Below are positions 9,946 to 19,253 of a stretch of 64,000 nt of DNA, in pieces. The stretch is from Arenibacter latericius DSM 15913. Lineage in GTDB: Bacteria > Bacteroidota > Bacteroidia > Flavobacteriales > Flavobacteriaceae. The translations under genes were made by a program, and so were the position numbers. How positions within the stretch are numbered: position 1 is the stretch's first letter; each line of letters starts with the position of its first letter. The stretch covers positions 62,001 to 126,000 of the forward strand of contig NZ_AUKX01000001.1 of the NCBI RefSeq assembly GCF_000424985.1, read 5' to 3'. The notes beneath the pieces were generated by a model, which worked only from the letters and a program-made list of their open reading frames with translations, made no database searches and was not told where the DNA came from.

Positions 9946-10010
9946 CATTGTCTATAGCATATTGACCCCTCCAATAAATTAAAGAAGTGAATGGCAGACT
10001 ATAGTCTGTT

Positions 10011-10018
10011 TAATTTTG
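10011..10018 (+). promoter_or_regulatory. Promoter -7 element for the small membrane protein
   Basis: TAATTTTG matches TAnnTTTG. The predicted transcription start is near 10022, about 30 nt before the ATG at 10052. The -33 part is weak. Confidence 0.5.
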
Positions 10019-10051
10019 TAAATTACATAAAAGCAATTTTCAATTAAAGCA

Positions 10052-10225
10052 ATGTTATACAAATCACTATTATTACAATTACCAATAGGCACACCAAACC
10101 CTGATGACAACAGCCCTCTAGATCTTACAGACCCTTTTGAGATTATTGTATTTATTGTCTTACCTATACTTATGATTGTGTTTTATATCCTTTGGAGGAG
10201 AATGAAGAAAAAAGACAAAAAATAA
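10052..10225 (+). CDS. Small single-helix membrane protein, 57 residues
   Basis: The frame ATG 10052 to TAA 10223-10225 gives a protein with a polar N-terminal third containing IGTPNPDDNSPLDLTDPF. One hydrophobic helix follows (IIVFIVLPILMIVFYILW) and then a basic tail, RRMKKKDKK. By the positive-inside rule the N-terminus faces out. I recall similar short proteins, with the PLDLT-PF motif before one helix, in other Flavobacteriia, where they have no known function. A TAnnTTTG promoter element sits just upstream. Gene call fairly sure, function unknown. Confidence 0.7.
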   Translation: MLYKSLLLQLPIGTPNPDDNSPLDLTDPFEIIVFIVLPILMIVFYILWRRMKKKDKK

Positions 10226-10251
10226 AATATTAGGACGCTTTTATAAGAACT

Positions 10252-10664
10252 GAAGACAAGCTTCAAAAAAGAAGCGAGCTGATCCTCCCTCTTAAAAAAA
10301 ATTCAGAAAACAAGAATAAAGGGATTGGCTGCGCACTTCCCTACAAAGCTCCGCTTTGAAAACCACAAAAAGTTGTGCGAAGACAAGCTTAAAAAAAAAG
10401 AAGCGAGATGATCCTCTCCTTAATGAAAATTCAGAAAACAAGAATAAAGGGATTGGCTGCGCACTTCCCTACAAAGCTCCGCTTTGAAAACCACAAAAAG
10501 TTGTGCGAAGACAAGCTTAAAAAAAAAGAAGCGAGATGATCCTCTCCTTAATGAAAATTCAGAAAACAAGAATAAAGGGATTGGCTGCGCACTTCCCTAC
10601 AAAGCTCCGCTTTGAAAACCACAAAAAATTGTGCGAAGACAAGCTTCAAAAAAAAGAAGCGAGC
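10252..10664. repeat. 127/128-bp tandem repeat, three full units plus a partial fourth
   Basis: Units start at 10252, 10379, 10507 and 10635, each opening with gaagacaagctt. Units two and three differ at one base; unit one is more diverged at its start and one base shorter. Each unit contains a small hairpin (caaag-ctccg-ctttg) and a copy of the A-rich/GAAGCGAG segment that forms part of the tRNA-Arg terminator. The array therefore lies directly downstream of the minus-strand tRNA and looks derived from its 3' flank. It encodes no protein I can support. Confidence 0.9.
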
Positions 10665-10684
10665 TTCTTTTTTGAAGCTCGCTT
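10648..10684 (-). terminator. Terminator of the tRNA-Arg transcript
   Basis: On the minus strand an 11-bp stem (AAGCGAGCTTC with its complement, loop AAAAAA) is followed by C and eight T residues. A smaller AACCAC/GTGGTT hairpin (10689-10706) lies between it and the tRNA. Confidence 0.85.
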
Positions 10685-10712
10685 GCACAACCACTTTTTT
10701 GTGGTTTATTCG

Positions 10713-10786
10713 TGACCCCGGAGGGATTCAAACCCCCAACCCTCAGAGCCGAAATCTGATGCGCTATTCAGTTGCGCCACGGGGCC
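10713..10786 (-). tRNA. tRNA-Arg (anticodon TCG)
   Basis: The minus strand folds into a full cloverleaf. The acceptor is GGCCCCG with CGGGGTC and discriminator A, and the D-stem is GCGC/GCGC. The anticodon stem TCAGA/TCTGA encloses loop TTTCGGC, giving anticodon TCG. The T-stem GGGGG/CCCTC carries TTTGAAT. The CCA end is not encoded. It lies 34 nt downstream of yqeY and is probably read through from it or from a nearby promoter. Confidence 0.95.
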
Positions 10787-10820
10787 AAATAATTCGATCG
10801 GAAAGATCGCACTAATTTAT

Positions 10821-11273
10821 TTAACTACTTAATTTTTTCTTTACTATATTGGAAATGGTCTTTCCATCTGCCTTACCTGCCATTTCCTTAGACGCTAATC
10901 CCATTACTTTACCCATATCCTTCATTCCTGTAGCTCCTTCTGCATCAATTATCTGAGCCACTACCATTTCTATATCCTCCTCTGACAACTGCTCGGGTAA
11001 GAACTTTTCAATAACAGCGGCTTGTGCCAATTCTGGCTCTGCCAAGTCCTCACGTCCTTGCTCGGTATAGATGACGGCGCTATCCTTACGCTGTTTAACC
11101 AATCGCTGTATCAACTTTATTTCTTCCTCTTCGGAAAGTTCAGTCCCAGAACCAGTTTCGGTCTGAGCTAGTAGTAAAGCGGATTTAATAGCGCGCAATG
11201 ATTCTAATGCCACCGTATCCTTGGCTCTCATTGCCGCCTTCATTTCTTCCATTAAACGCTGCTGTAATCTCAT
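10821..11273 (-). CDS. yqeY: GatB/YqeY domain protein
   Basis: The 150-residue protein matches the stand-alone YqeY family across its length, from MEEMKAAMRAKDTVALESLRAIKSALL to GKADGKTISNIVKKKL. The domain is shared with the tail of GatB (amidotransferase) and may bind tRNA, though its role in the cell is not settled. It starts at ATG 11273, separated from ftsZ by a strong terminator, so it needs its own promoter. TATCTTCG at 11294-11301 on the minus strand is a one-mismatch -7 element. This yqeY position after ftsZ is common in Bacteroidota. Confidence 0.92.
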   Translation of the reverse strand: MRLQQRLMEEMKAAMRAKDTVALESLRAIKSALLLAQTETGSGTELSEEEEIKLIQRLVKQRKDSAVIYTEQGREDLAEPELAQAAVIEKFLPEQLSEEDIEMVVAQIIDAEGATGMKDMGKVMGLASKEMAGKADGKTISNIVKKKLSS

Positions 11274-11305
11274 AGCTTATTTTTTCGCCCTGCGAAGATA
11301 AAAAA

Positions 11306-11338
11306 TAAACCCGAAAACTTATAGTGTTTTCGGGTTTA
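11306..11338 (-). terminator. Terminator after ftsZ
   Basis: A perfect 13-bp stem (taaacccgaaaac with its complement, 7-nt loop) lies 27 nt past the ftsZ stop and is followed on the minus strand by TTTTTTATC. It should end the mra/dcw transcript. Confidence 0.85.
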
Positions 11339-11365
11339 AACTTTGTACAAAATTGTTCTGATAAC

Positions 11366-13498
11366 TTAATCTACATTGTCGTGTAAATAAGAGTTATTAG
11401 ATCGTAATTGGATTTCATCATTACTGTCTTCTCCCAAACTCATTCTAGATACTTTATTTTGCCTTGGATTCTCATTTAAGTCAATCCCCTGACGTTTATA
11501 AGCAGGCTGTTTAGAAATCTCATCCAAATTACTTAGGCTATTTTGGAACTTATAATTAAAATCCTTCAATTTCCTACGACGTTCATCAGCACGCTCTTTT
11601 AATAGAGTCTCTAGTGGCGTATTTATAGGGTCTATTTCTTCTCGCTCTTCTCTAACAGGAGCGGGTGCTTCCCTTTCTACCGTCTTTGTACGGAATTGTA
11701 AAGAATCATCATTTTTAATTCCAGGATTTTGATTACTAGACTTAGATTTAGCTGTAGTAAGCTTATCCTCCAACTCCATATAATCATCTAAGCTATATCT
11801 TTTTTCACCCTCTTTATTATACTCTACAACAGGAACCACCTCCACATGGTCACGCACATTCATATCCTTTATCTCATCCTCTTCTAGGTCAAAGGTAATT
11901 GTATGCTGTACTTCCTCTTCTTCCTGTGGTTTATTAGCCAAAGGCATATCAAAACTCAACTCAAACTGATCGTCGGAAACATCTCTACTCGTAACCTCTC
12001 TTGGCTCCGATACTTCTATACCTCTAATTTCATCAGTAGAATTTATTATCACGAAATCATCATGGTTTTCTTCTGAAAGCACCTCCTCATAATACACATT
12101 AAAATTTTTAATGTAACTAGAAGTTGGTATAAGATCCATATTAGATTGTGGCTTATCTACCTCCCTATTTACAGGTGTAGGGTTAACCGGATTAGATTGC
12201 GGACGCTCTACTTCCCTACTAACAGGTGCAGGATTAACTACATTAGATTGTGGACGCTCTACCTCCCTATTCACAGGTGCAGGATTAACTACATTAGATT
12301 GCGGACGCTCTACCTCTCTATTAACAGGTGCAGGATTCATTGCATTAGATTGTGGACGCTCTACCTCTTTTTTATTAGGCACAGGTTTAACTTCTTCTTC
12401 CTCCACTAATTGATGAACAACTGGCTTTGAAACCAACACATGTTCTGCTTTTTGCTCATCTTCCAACGTATGGATAATCTTCTTGGATTCTGTGTTTACA
12501 ATATCATCCTGTTGGTCTATATTAAATCCTGTTGCAATGACCGTTACAGCGATCGCCTCTCCTAAACTTTCATCTTCACCTACACCCATAATGATATTGG
12601 CCCCAAAACCAGCTTCATTCTGAATATGATCGTTGATCTCTCCAATCTCATCAATTGTAATCTCTTGTGAACCGGAAACAATTAGCAATAATACATTTTT
12701 CGCTCCACAGATCTTATTGTCATTCAATAATGGTGAGTCTAATGCCTTCATAATAGCCTCATTGGCTCTGTTAGAACCCGAGGAAGTAGCCGACCCCATA
12801 ATAGCAGTACCACTATTAGAAAGAACGGTTTTAGCATCACGTAAATCTATATTTTGAGTATAATGGTGAGTAATTACCTCTGCAATACCACGAGCTGCAG
12901 TAGCCAAGACCTCATCTGCTTTAGAGAAACCAGCCTTAAACCCAAGGTTACCATATACCTCCCTTAATTTGTTATTGTTAATCACAATTAAGGAATCTAC
13001 ATTGGCACGTAATTTTTCTATACCTACCTGAGCTTGTTGGCACCGCATTTTACCTTCAAACAAGAAAGGCATAGTAACGATCCCTACAGTAAGTACATCC
13101 ATTTCCTTAGCCAACTTGGCAATAACAGGGGCAGCACCAGTACCTGTTCCCCCGCCCATACCAGCAGTAATGAATATCATTTTGGTAGTTGTTTCCAACA
13201 TACCCTTAATTTCCTCTAAGCTTTCCATGGCCGCTTGTTCCCCTACCTCTGGGTTGGCACCAGCCCCCAATCCTTCGGTCAAGGAAACTCCTAATTGTAT
13301 TTTGTGAGGAACGGGGCTATTATCTAAAGCCTGGGAGTCTGTATTACAAATAATGAAATCTACCCCATTTATCCCGGCTTGGAACATGTGATTAATCGCA
13401 TTACTCCCTCCGCCACCGACACCGATGACCTTTATTACGTTACTTTGATTCTTGGGCAAATCAAAGGATATATTTTCAAATTCAGTGTTATTGCTCAT
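11366..13498 (-). CDS. ftsZ: Cell division protein FtsZ with long repeat-bearing linker
   Basis: Residues 1 to about 330 are the tubulin-like GTPase, with GVGGGGSNAINHM near 26 and the tubulin signature GGGTGTGAAP near 115. It polymerises into the Z-ring on GTP. After the core comes a linker and tail of about 380 residues, far longer than in E. coli (383 residues in all) and on the long side even for Flavobacteriia. Residues 369-453 are five 17-residue repeats of the type NPAPVNREVERPQSNVV. The extreme C-terminus (RSNNSYLHDNVD) is likely the conserved peptide that binds FtsA. It starts at ATG 13498, 46 nt after ftsA, and is the last cell-division gene of the cluster. Confidence 0.97.
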   Translation of the reverse strand: MSNNTEFENISFDLPKNQSNVIKVIGVGGGGSNAINHMFQAGINGVDFIICNTDSQALDNSPVPHKIQLGVSLTEGLGAGANPEVGEQAAMESLEEIKGMLETTTKMIFITAGMGGGTGTGAAPVIAKLAKEMDVLTVGIVTMPFLFEGKMRCQQAQVGIEKLRANVDSLIVINNNKLREVYGNLGFKAGFSKADEVLATAARGIAEVITHHYTQNIDLRDAKTVLSNSGTAIMGSATSSGSNRANEAIMKALDSPLLNDNKICGAKNVLLLIVSGSQEITIDEIGEINDHIQNEAGFGANIIMGVGEDESLGEAIAVTVIATGFNIDQQDDIVNTESKKIIHTLEDEQKAEHVLVSKPVVHQLVEEEEVKPVPNKKEVERPQSNAMNPAPVNREVERPQSNVVNPAPVNREVERPQSNVVNPAPVSREVERPQSNPVNPTPVNREVDKPQSNMDLIPTSSYIKNFNVYYEEVLSEENHDDFVIINSTDEIRGIEVSEPREVTSRDVSDDQFELSFDMPLANKPQEEEEVQHTITFDLEEDEIKDMNVRDHVEVVPVVEYNKEGEKRYSLDDYMELEDKLTTAKSKSSNQNPGIKNDDSLQFRTKTVEREAPAPVREEREEIDPINTPLETLLKERADERRRKLKDFNYKFQNSLSNLDEISKQPAYKRQGIDLNENPRQNKVSRMSLGEDSNDEIQLRSNNSYLHDNVD
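12140..12394 (-). repeat. Five tandem 51-bp units inside the ftsZ linker
   Basis: The plus-strand word ATTAGATTG recurs at 12140, 12191, 12242, 12293 and 12344, a strict 51-bp period. It encodes residues 369-453 of FtsZ as five 17-residue repeats rich in Pro, Arg, Glu, Asn and Gln. The outer units are more diverged than the middle ones, the usual result of growth by unequal exchange. Confidence 0.93.
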
Positions 13499-13544
13499 TG
13501 TTATTATTTTACTGGTTTACTTATCTGTGTTGCTAATCTATACG

Positions 13545-14882
13545 TTATTCTGCGTTATCCAAAAAATCCTTGAACCTCTCAAACCATTTATCAAAAATGG
13601 TGCTTCGTTCCCTTTTTACGATCGGTTTTTCCTTAACCTCCGTTTCTTCCTTATTATCTTCAGCAGGCTTGTTATCTACCTCCTTTTTATTACTTACCTC
13701 AATCTCCTCTAAAACCTTAGGTTTATTCTGAACAGAATTCATTAATAGACCTACTGCCGTTGCATACAAAGGACTGGCAATCTCTGCATCGGAATCTCCG
13801 GCGAGATGCTCATTTGGATATCCTATCCTAGTATCCATACCAGTGATATATTCTACCAATTGTTTTAAATGTTTCAATTGGCTACCTCCTCCGGTTAGAA
13901 CAATACCTCCGATTAATTTTTTCTTTTGCTCTTCATGACCGTAATTTTTTATTTCCACATACGCCTGTTCCACAATTTCAACTACACGTGCATGGATAAT
14001 CTTGGAGAGGTTTTTTAAAGTAATTTCCTTTGGTTCTCTACCTCTTAATCCAGGTATAGAAACAATTTCATTATCCTTATTTTCTCCAGGCCAAGCAGAT
14101 CCAAATTTAATTTTAAGTAGTTCTGCTTGCTTTTCTATAATAGAACACCCTTCTTTAATGTCTTCAGTAATTACATTACCTCCAAATGGAATAACCGCTG
14201 TATGGCGAATAATTCCATCTTTAAAAATAGCAAGGTCTGTAGTTCCACCACCTATATCAATTAAAGCCACTCCAGCCTCTTTCTCCTCCTGACTTAAAAC
14301 TGCATTGGCAGATGCTAACGGCTCCAAAGTAATATTGGCCAAATTAAGACCTGCACTTTTAATACATCTACCCACATTCCTAATAGAAGATACCTGACCA
14401 ACTACTACATGGAAATTAGCTTCTAACCTACCGCCGTACATTCCCATAGGTTGTTTTATCTCTGCCTGCCCATCTACTTTAAACTCCTGAGGCAAAACAT
14501 GGATAATTTCTTCTCCTGGTAACATTACCAGTTTGTACACCTGGTTACATAGCTTATCTACATCATGCTCATTAATTACATCCTCAGATTTTGGTCTTGT
14601 GATATAATCACTATGCTGTAAACTTCTTATGTGTTGACCGGCAATGCCTACCACCACAGAGCTAATCTTTAAGCCAGAATTGGCTTCTGCTTGCTCTACT
14701 GACTGCTGTATAGACTTTATAGTTTGAGTAATGTTATTGACTACACCACGATGTACGCCCAAACTTTTGGACCTACCAATACCCAAAACTTCTATCTTTC
14801 CGTATTCATTCTCCTTTCCAATAATGGCTACAATCTTTGTAGTCCCTATATCCAACCCAACTGAATAATTACCTTCTTCCAT
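13545..14882 (-). CDS. ftsA: Cell division protein FtsA
   Basis: This 445-residue actin-fold ATPase tethers FtsZ to the membrane. It opens with the phosphate-1 motif VGLDIGTTKIVAIIG. The FtsA-specific 1C region follows, and the second phosphate motif is ALIDIGGGTTDLAIF near residue 205. The adenosine motif is GGIVLTGGGSQLKHL near 330. A polar linker rich in Lys and Glu leads to the C-terminal helix STIFDKWFERFKDFL, which should be the membrane-binding amphipathic helix. It starts at ATG 14882, 3 nt after ftsQ, and precedes ftsZ. Confidence 0.96.
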   Translation of the reverse strand: MEEGNYSVGLDIGTTKIVAIIGKENEYGKIEVLGIGRSKSLGVHRGVVNNITQTIKSIQQSVEQAEANSGLKISSVVVGIAGQHIRSLQHSDYITRPKSEDVINEHDVDKLCNQVYKLVMLPGEEIIHVLPQEFKVDGQAEIKQPMGMYGGRLEANFHVVVGQVSSIRNVGRCIKSAGLNLANITLEPLASANAVLSQEEKEAGVALIDIGGGTTDLAIFKDGIIRHTAVIPFGGNVITEDIKEGCSIIEKQAELLKIKFGSAWPGENKDNEIVSIPGLRGREPKEITLKNLSKIIHARVVEIVEQAYVEIKNYGHEEQKKKLIGGIVLTGGGSQLKHLKQLVEYITGMDTRIGYPNEHLAGDSDAEIASPLYATAVGLLMNSVQNKPKVLEEIEVSNKKEVDNKPAEDNKEETEVKEKPIVKRERSTIFDKWFERFKDFLDNAE

Positions 14883-14885
14883 AAC

Positions 14886-15605
14886 TTAATTTTTGGTACA
14901 CACTACCTGGTTGTTAAACGCTAAACTCACTGTATGATAATCTTCCAAGGATTTATCCTTATACGCCTTTACATAAAAAGCCCTAAAATTACTGAACTTC
15001 TTATCTAAACCTTCTACATTTCCCAAATCCACCACAAAATCTTCCATCCTAAATTTTAACAGATATTTTCGCTCCCCTGTAATATGAATCCCAATTATAT
15101 TCTTGGTTAGGAATTCATCTGTCTCACTATATTTTAAAATTTTATAGACATCTCCAAGGGAATTTTCATTTATTTCACCAGTTATCAATGGCACCCTTGC
15201 AGAGTGGTGTCTTGAAAAAGGCATAGACTTCCCATCCTCATCCAAGTAATATTTTTTATTCCCCTCTACTCGTGCAATCGGTTTTCGTTGTGTAACCTTA
15301 GCAACAAGGTCTCCATTAACCGTTAAGAAAACTTGGGCTTTTTTGACCATTTCATTGGCCTCAATAGCTTTTTCTATATTATTCAAAGCTATATGTTCTT
15401 TTGTCAAGTTTGTTAGATCACCATAATTATGTATCAACAATTTATTAACTGTTTCATGGGTCATATACAGGTTTTGATCCCCCTCAAATTTGATCTGAAG
15501 ATTTTCTACTTTTTTATTGCTATTTCTCGCATTGGAAAAGGCATAAAGTCCCATTACAACTAGTAATAAGACTCCCATTTTTATGAAACTCCAATTAATT
15601 CTCAT
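14886..15605 (-). CDS. ftsQ: Cell division protein FtsQ/DivIB
   Basis: The 239-residue protein has one N-terminal membrane helix (MGVLLLVVMGLYAF) and a periplasmic part beginning with a POTRA-like segment (IKFEGDQNLYMTHETVNKLL). The motif RKPIARV, then YYLDEDGKSMPF, is the conserved FtsQ beta domain. FtsQ links early and late divisome proteins. It overlaps the end of murC by 4 nt, and ftsA follows after 3 nt. The position between murC and ftsA supports the call despite weak sequence conservation. Confidence 0.92.
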   Translation of the reverse strand: MRINWSFIKMGVLLLVVMGLYAFSNARNSNKKVENLQIKFEGDQNLYMTHETVNKLLIHNYGDLTNLTKEHIALNNIEKAIEANEMVKKAQVFLTVNGDLVAKVTQRKPIARVEGNKKYYLDEDGKSMPFSRHHSARVPLITGEINENSLGDVYKILKYSETDEFLTKNIIGIHITGERKYLLKFRMEDFVVDLGNVEGLDKKFSNFRAFYVKAYKDKSLEDYHTVSLAFNNQVVCTKN

Positions 15606-16945
15606 TGTAATTCTTTTTTAATTTTTTGCACTTCCAACCCTATATCTCCGGCCCCTATAGTTACAAGAACTTCAGGGTTTTGATTTTTTATTTCAGTAAT
15701 TATCGATTCTTTATCGATTAACTTTTTATTTCCTCCATCAATCTTATCGAGCAACCATTGAGAAGTAACTCCCTCAATAGGCTTTTCCCTAGCTGGATAA
15801 ATATCTAATAGCAATACACCATCAAACTGAGAAAGACTACGAGCAAAATCATCTATAAAATCCCTAGTTCTAGAAAAAAGATGTGGCTGAAAAACAGCTA
15901 AAACCTTTTTTCCAGGATGCATTTCTGATATTGCCTGATATACTGCATCGATTGCCGTAGGATGATGCGCATAATCATCGATATAAGCAAACTTATCTGT
16001 TCTTATTTGATAAGAAAATCGTCTTTGCACCCCTTTAAACGTCGCTAAAGCATCTGCCAGGGATTGCAAGGAAGCCTCTGATTGTGCTGCCATAGCGAAA
16101 GCCACTAAAGCATTCAATAAGTTATGATGCCCCGGCTTTCCAAATCGCACTTGTTTTAGTGTTGTTTCTGGAGTACGGATATCAAATTCGTAAACTCCGT
16201 CTTTAATTTTCAGGTTTACAATACAATAATCAGAGTCGTCCTCAATACCATAAGTAATCCCTTCTAATGGTAGGCCATTACATACAAACAACTTACCTCC
16301 CGGCTCTATTCTATCTATAAAATCGTGAAACGATTTTTCCAATTCTTCTTTATTCCCATAAATATCCAAATGATCAGCATCCATAGAAGTGACGCAAGCG
16401 ATATTTGGAGACAACCTTAAAAAGGAGCGATCAAATTCGTCCGCCTCTACAACAGAATAGTCTGTTCCTTCTAATAAAAAATTGCTATTAAAATCTTCAG
16501 ATATTCCTCCCAAGAAAGCGGTTATTGGCATTCCGGTCTCTTTTAAAATATGTGCCAATATACTAGAGACTGTGGTTTTACCATGGGTTCCAGCAACTGC
16601 AAAACAGAAACTATCCTTCGTAATCATCCCTAGTACCTCTGAGCGTTTTTTAACCTGAAAGCCATTGCTCACAAAATACGTGTACTCCTTATGATCCGAT
16701 GGAACTGCTGGTGTATAAACCACCAATGTTTTATTTGGATCCCTATACTCTTTGGAAATAAGATCAAGATTATCCTCATAATGCACATGAATACCGTGAG
16801 CCATTAGATCTTGAGTTAGTGGTGTACTCGTTTTATCGTACCCAGAAACCTCCTTACCAATAAACTTAAAGTATCTGGCAAGAGCAGACATACCAATACC
16901 TCCTATACCAATAAAATAGACGTTATGTATATCTTTTATATTCAT
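15602..16945 (-). CDS. murC: UDP-N-acetylmuramate--L-alanine ligase MurC
   Basis: The enzyme adds L-alanine to UDP-MurNAc in the cytoplasm, using ATP. The N-terminus NVYFIGIGGIGMSALARYF is the Mur ligase UDP-binding loop. GTHGKTTVSSILAHIL near residue 115 is the ATP P-loop. DEFDRSF and DDYAHHPTAIDAVY are diagnostic of MurC. I place the start at ATG 16945 because MNIKDIHNVYFIG matches the family. A TTG at 16954 is also in frame. The stop overlaps ftsQ in an ATGA pair, so the two are probably translationally coupled. Confidence 0.96.
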   Translation of the reverse strand: MNIKDIHNVYFIGIGGIGMSALARYFKFIGKEVSGYDKTSTPLTQDLMAHGIHVHYEDNLDLISKEYRDPNKTLVVYTPAVPSDHKEYTYFVSNGFQVKKRSEVLGMITKDSFCFAVAGTHGKTTVSSILAHILKETGMPITAFLGGISEDFNSNFLLEGTDYSVVEADEFDRSFLRLSPNIACVTSMDADHLDIYGNKEELEKSFHDFIDRIEPGGKLFVCNGLPLEGITYGIEDDSDYCIVNLKIKDGVYEFDIRTPETTLKQVRFGKPGHHNLLNALVAFAMAAQSEASLQSLADALATFKGVQRRFSYQIRTDKFAYIDDYAHHPTAIDAVYQAISEMHPGKKVLAVFQPHLFSRTRDFIDDFARSLSQFDGVLLLDIYPAREKPIEGVTSQWLLDKIDGGNKKLIDKESIITEIKNQNPEVLVTIGAGDIGLEVQKIKKELQ

Positions 16946-16975
16946 TATTTCCAACTGAATTTCTACAGTGAAATT

Positions 16976-18070
16976 CTATTCCTTTTTTAATAATTTTTCT
17001 ATTTCGTTTACAATCTCCTTAGTAGCATTAGGCATCGCTAACTTTTTTATATTTCGACTAAGGATTTCCCTATATTCTTCCGATTTTACTAGCCTAGAAA
17101 ACGCCGCATCAAACTCGGCTTCTAAATTCTCTTCTTTAATCAATATAGCCGCATCTTCCTTTGCAATTGCACTAGCATTTTTTGTTTGATGATCTTCTGC
17201 CACATTAGGCGAAGGGATAAACACCACAGGCTTACCCACTATACAAAGTTCAGAAACAGAACCTGCGCCTGCTCTAGATATAATCATATTCGCAGCACTA
17301 TAAGCAAGATCCATTCTATTGATGTACGGATACACTTTTACCTCTTCTCCATCATGTTTTTTATACTCCTCGTAATACAGCTTTCCACATTGCCAAATTA
17401 CTTGAATCCCTAAGTTTTTAAACAACGGCAACTTTTCTGCTATAAGCTGGTTTACACGCCTTGCCCCTAAGCTACCCCCTAATACTAATAAGGTATTTTT
17501 ACCAGGCTGAAGCTTAAAAAATGACATCGCCTCGGTAGTGTTAGAGTTCAAAGAAACCAGGTCACTTCTTACTGGGTTTCCCGTTTTCACTAATTTCTGG
17601 GCAGGAAAAAACGCTTCCATCCCGTCGTAGGCTACACATATTTTGCTAACCCTACTTGCTAGCAACTTATTAGTAATCCCTGCATAAGAATTCTGCTCTT
17701 GCAATAGACAAGGAATTCCTCTTCCCGCAGCAACCCGCAATAAAGGACCACTGGCAAAACCGCCAGTTCCTACTACCGCATGAGGCTTAAACCTCTTCAC
17801 TATTTTAGCTGCTTTCATCAAACTACTAACTACTTTTAAGGGAAACATTAAATTTTTAAGGGTAAGTTTCCTTTGTAACCCACTTATCCACAAACCTTCA
17901 ATTTTGTATCCAGCCTGAGGCACTTTTTCCATCTCCATTCTATCTTTTGCTCCTACGAACAAAAACTCTGCATCTGGATAGCGGACTTTTAATTCATTAG
18001 CAATTGCAATTGCTGGATAAATATGTCCTCCAGTGCCTCCTCCAGAAAGTATAAATCTATAATTGCCCAC
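16976..18070 (-). CDS. murG: UDP-GlcNAc--lipid I transferase MurG
   Basis: MurG moves GlcNAc onto lipid I to make lipid II at the inner face of the membrane. The N-terminal loop [19 protein letters not shown] and the C-terminal nucleotide-sugar site [25 protein letters not shown] are both intact. The middle motif [13 protein letters not shown] is the lipid I side. The start is GTG 18070, inside the end of ftsW (14-nt overlap); no ATG gives the family N-terminus. At 364 residues it has the normal length. Confidence 0.96.
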   Translation of the reverse strand: MGNYRFILSGGGTGGHIYPAIAIANELKVRYPDAEFLFVGAKDRMEMEKVPQAGYKIEGLWISGLQRKLTLKNLMFPLKVVSSLMKAAKIVKRFKPHAVVGTGGFASGPLLRVAAGRGIPCLLQEQNSYAGITNKLLASRVSKICVAYDGMEAFFPAQKLVKTGNPVRSDLVSLNSNTTEAMSFFKLQPGKNTLLVLGGSLGARRVNQLIAEKLPLFKNLGIQVIWQCGKLYYEEYKKHDGEEVKVYPYINRMDLAYSAANMIISRAGAGSVSELCIVGKPVVFIPSPNVAEDHQTKNASAIAKEDAAILIKEENLEAEFDAAFSRLVKSEEYREILSRNIKKLAMPNATKEIVNEIEKLLKKE

Positions 18071-19250
18071 TCAACACTTCTAAAGGGTTATCTTCATCTA
18101 TTTCAACTGGTTCCTTGGGTGTTGTTTTATTGCTTGCACTCAAGATAATCCCAATGGCCAAACAAGTCATCCAACTCGAGGTTCCTCCACTACTTATTAA
18201 TGGCAAGGTCTGCCCTGTTACCGGAAAAAGTTCTACTGCCACAGCCATATTTATCAAGGCCTGAAAAACAATAGGGAGTCCCACACCTAATACCAGTAAT
18301 TTTCCAAAAACTGTGGAAGCACCGTTAGAAACCACCACAATCCTAAACAACAACAACATATAAAAAAACATCAGCACAAAGCCACCTATCAGCCCATATT
18401 CCTCTACTATAATTGCATAAATAAAATCTGAGGAACTCTGTGGTAAAAAATTCTTCATTACACTCTTTCCTGCACCATTACCAACAATCCCCCCAGTTGC
18501 AATTGCAATTTTCGCCCTTTCTATCTGATAATCTGCCTCCGTGTCTTCTGGGTTAGCAAAATTCTCTATCCTACTAATCCAAGTATCCACCCTGTTGGGA
18601 AATAAATCTGGCGCAGCCTTAGCCGTTAATACAAAAAGTGTTAATCCTAAAATACCCGCAACAACTATCCCTAATAAATATTTAAAGGGATATCCACCTA
18701 GAAAACATAACAACAACACCATAGAAAAAATAATTCCTGCGGTGGAGAAGTTTGCTGGTAAAATAAGCACCACTATTAAAAAGACAGGTAGCCATAAGGG
18801 GATAATACTTTCTTTAAATGTAATAGCCTTATCTTTTATTTTAGTAAGGTATCTTGCCACATATATCATTAGCACTACCGATGCCAAATTAGACGTCTGA
18901 AAGGTAAACCCCACTATGGGAATACGGATCCATCTACTAGCATTTGCTCCATCTATAACTGTTCCTTGAGCTAGAGTATAAAGCAATAAAAGCAGCACTA
19001 TAGGCATTGCAATCAAAGACAGACCCTTAAAAAAATGAGTAGGAATTCGGTGCACTCCATATATTATACCGAACCCCATTAGCAATAAGATAGCATGCTT
19101 TACCAAATATCCCACAGCCGTCCCACTCCCAACTACATACACCAAGTTACTACTGGCACTATAGACAGGTAAAAAAGAAAATAGGGACAATAGGGCCACC
19201 ACTGCCCATATAGCCTTATCTCCGTTTATTTTTTTTAAGAATCCTAGCAC
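18057..19250 (-). CDS. ftsW: Lipid II polymerase FtsW (SEDS family)
   Basis: This 397-residue membrane protein has about ten helices. It carries SEDS family motifs: [25 protein letters not shown] in the large periplasmic loop, [13 protein letters not shown], and the C-terminal [17 protein letters not shown]. It makes septal glycan together with FtsI, encoded four genes upstream. The start codon is GTG 19250, 3 nt after the murD stop. No better start exists. The end overlaps murG. Confidence 0.95.
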   Translation of the reverse strand: MLGFLKKINGDKAIWAVVALLSLFSFLPVYSASSNLVYVVGSGTAVGYLVKHAILLLMGFGIIYGVHRIPTHFFKGLSLIAMPIVLLLLLYTLAQGTVIDGANASRWIRIPIVGFTFQTSNLASVVLMIYVARYLTKIKDKAITFKESIIPLWLPVFLIVVLILPANFSTAGIIFSMVLLLCFLGGYPFKYLLGIVVAGILGLTLFVLTAKAAPDLFPNRVDTWISRIENFANPEDTEADYQIERAKIAIATGGIVGNGAGKSVMKNFLPQSSSDFIYAIIVEEYGLIGGFVLMFFYMLLLFRIVVVSNGASTVFGKLLVLGVGLPIVFQALINMAVAVELFPVTGQTLPLISSGGTSSWMTCLAIGIILSASNKTTPKEPVEIDEDNPLEVLSGQL

Positions 19251-19253
19251 TTA

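Larger units (their letters stand above)
9642..10051. other. Largely non-coding stretch between the susD terminator and the small membrane protein
   Basis: These 410 bases hold only one doubtful short reading frame (listed separately) and the promoter of the next small gene. No repeat or RNA fold was recognised. Confidence 0.4.

Noticed and set aside
10252-10664. Tandem repeat considered as a CRISPR array
   Set aside because: Units of 127/128 bp are directly joined with no spacers, and no cas genes are present.
10612-10815. Open frame of 67 codons on the plus strand
   Set aside because: It runs antisense through tRNA-Arg, its terminator and the repeat. It is a chance frame.
12146-12409. Repetitive open frame on the plus strand opposite ftsZ
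   Set aside because: Its repeats are only the complement of the 51-bp units that encode the FtsZ linker.
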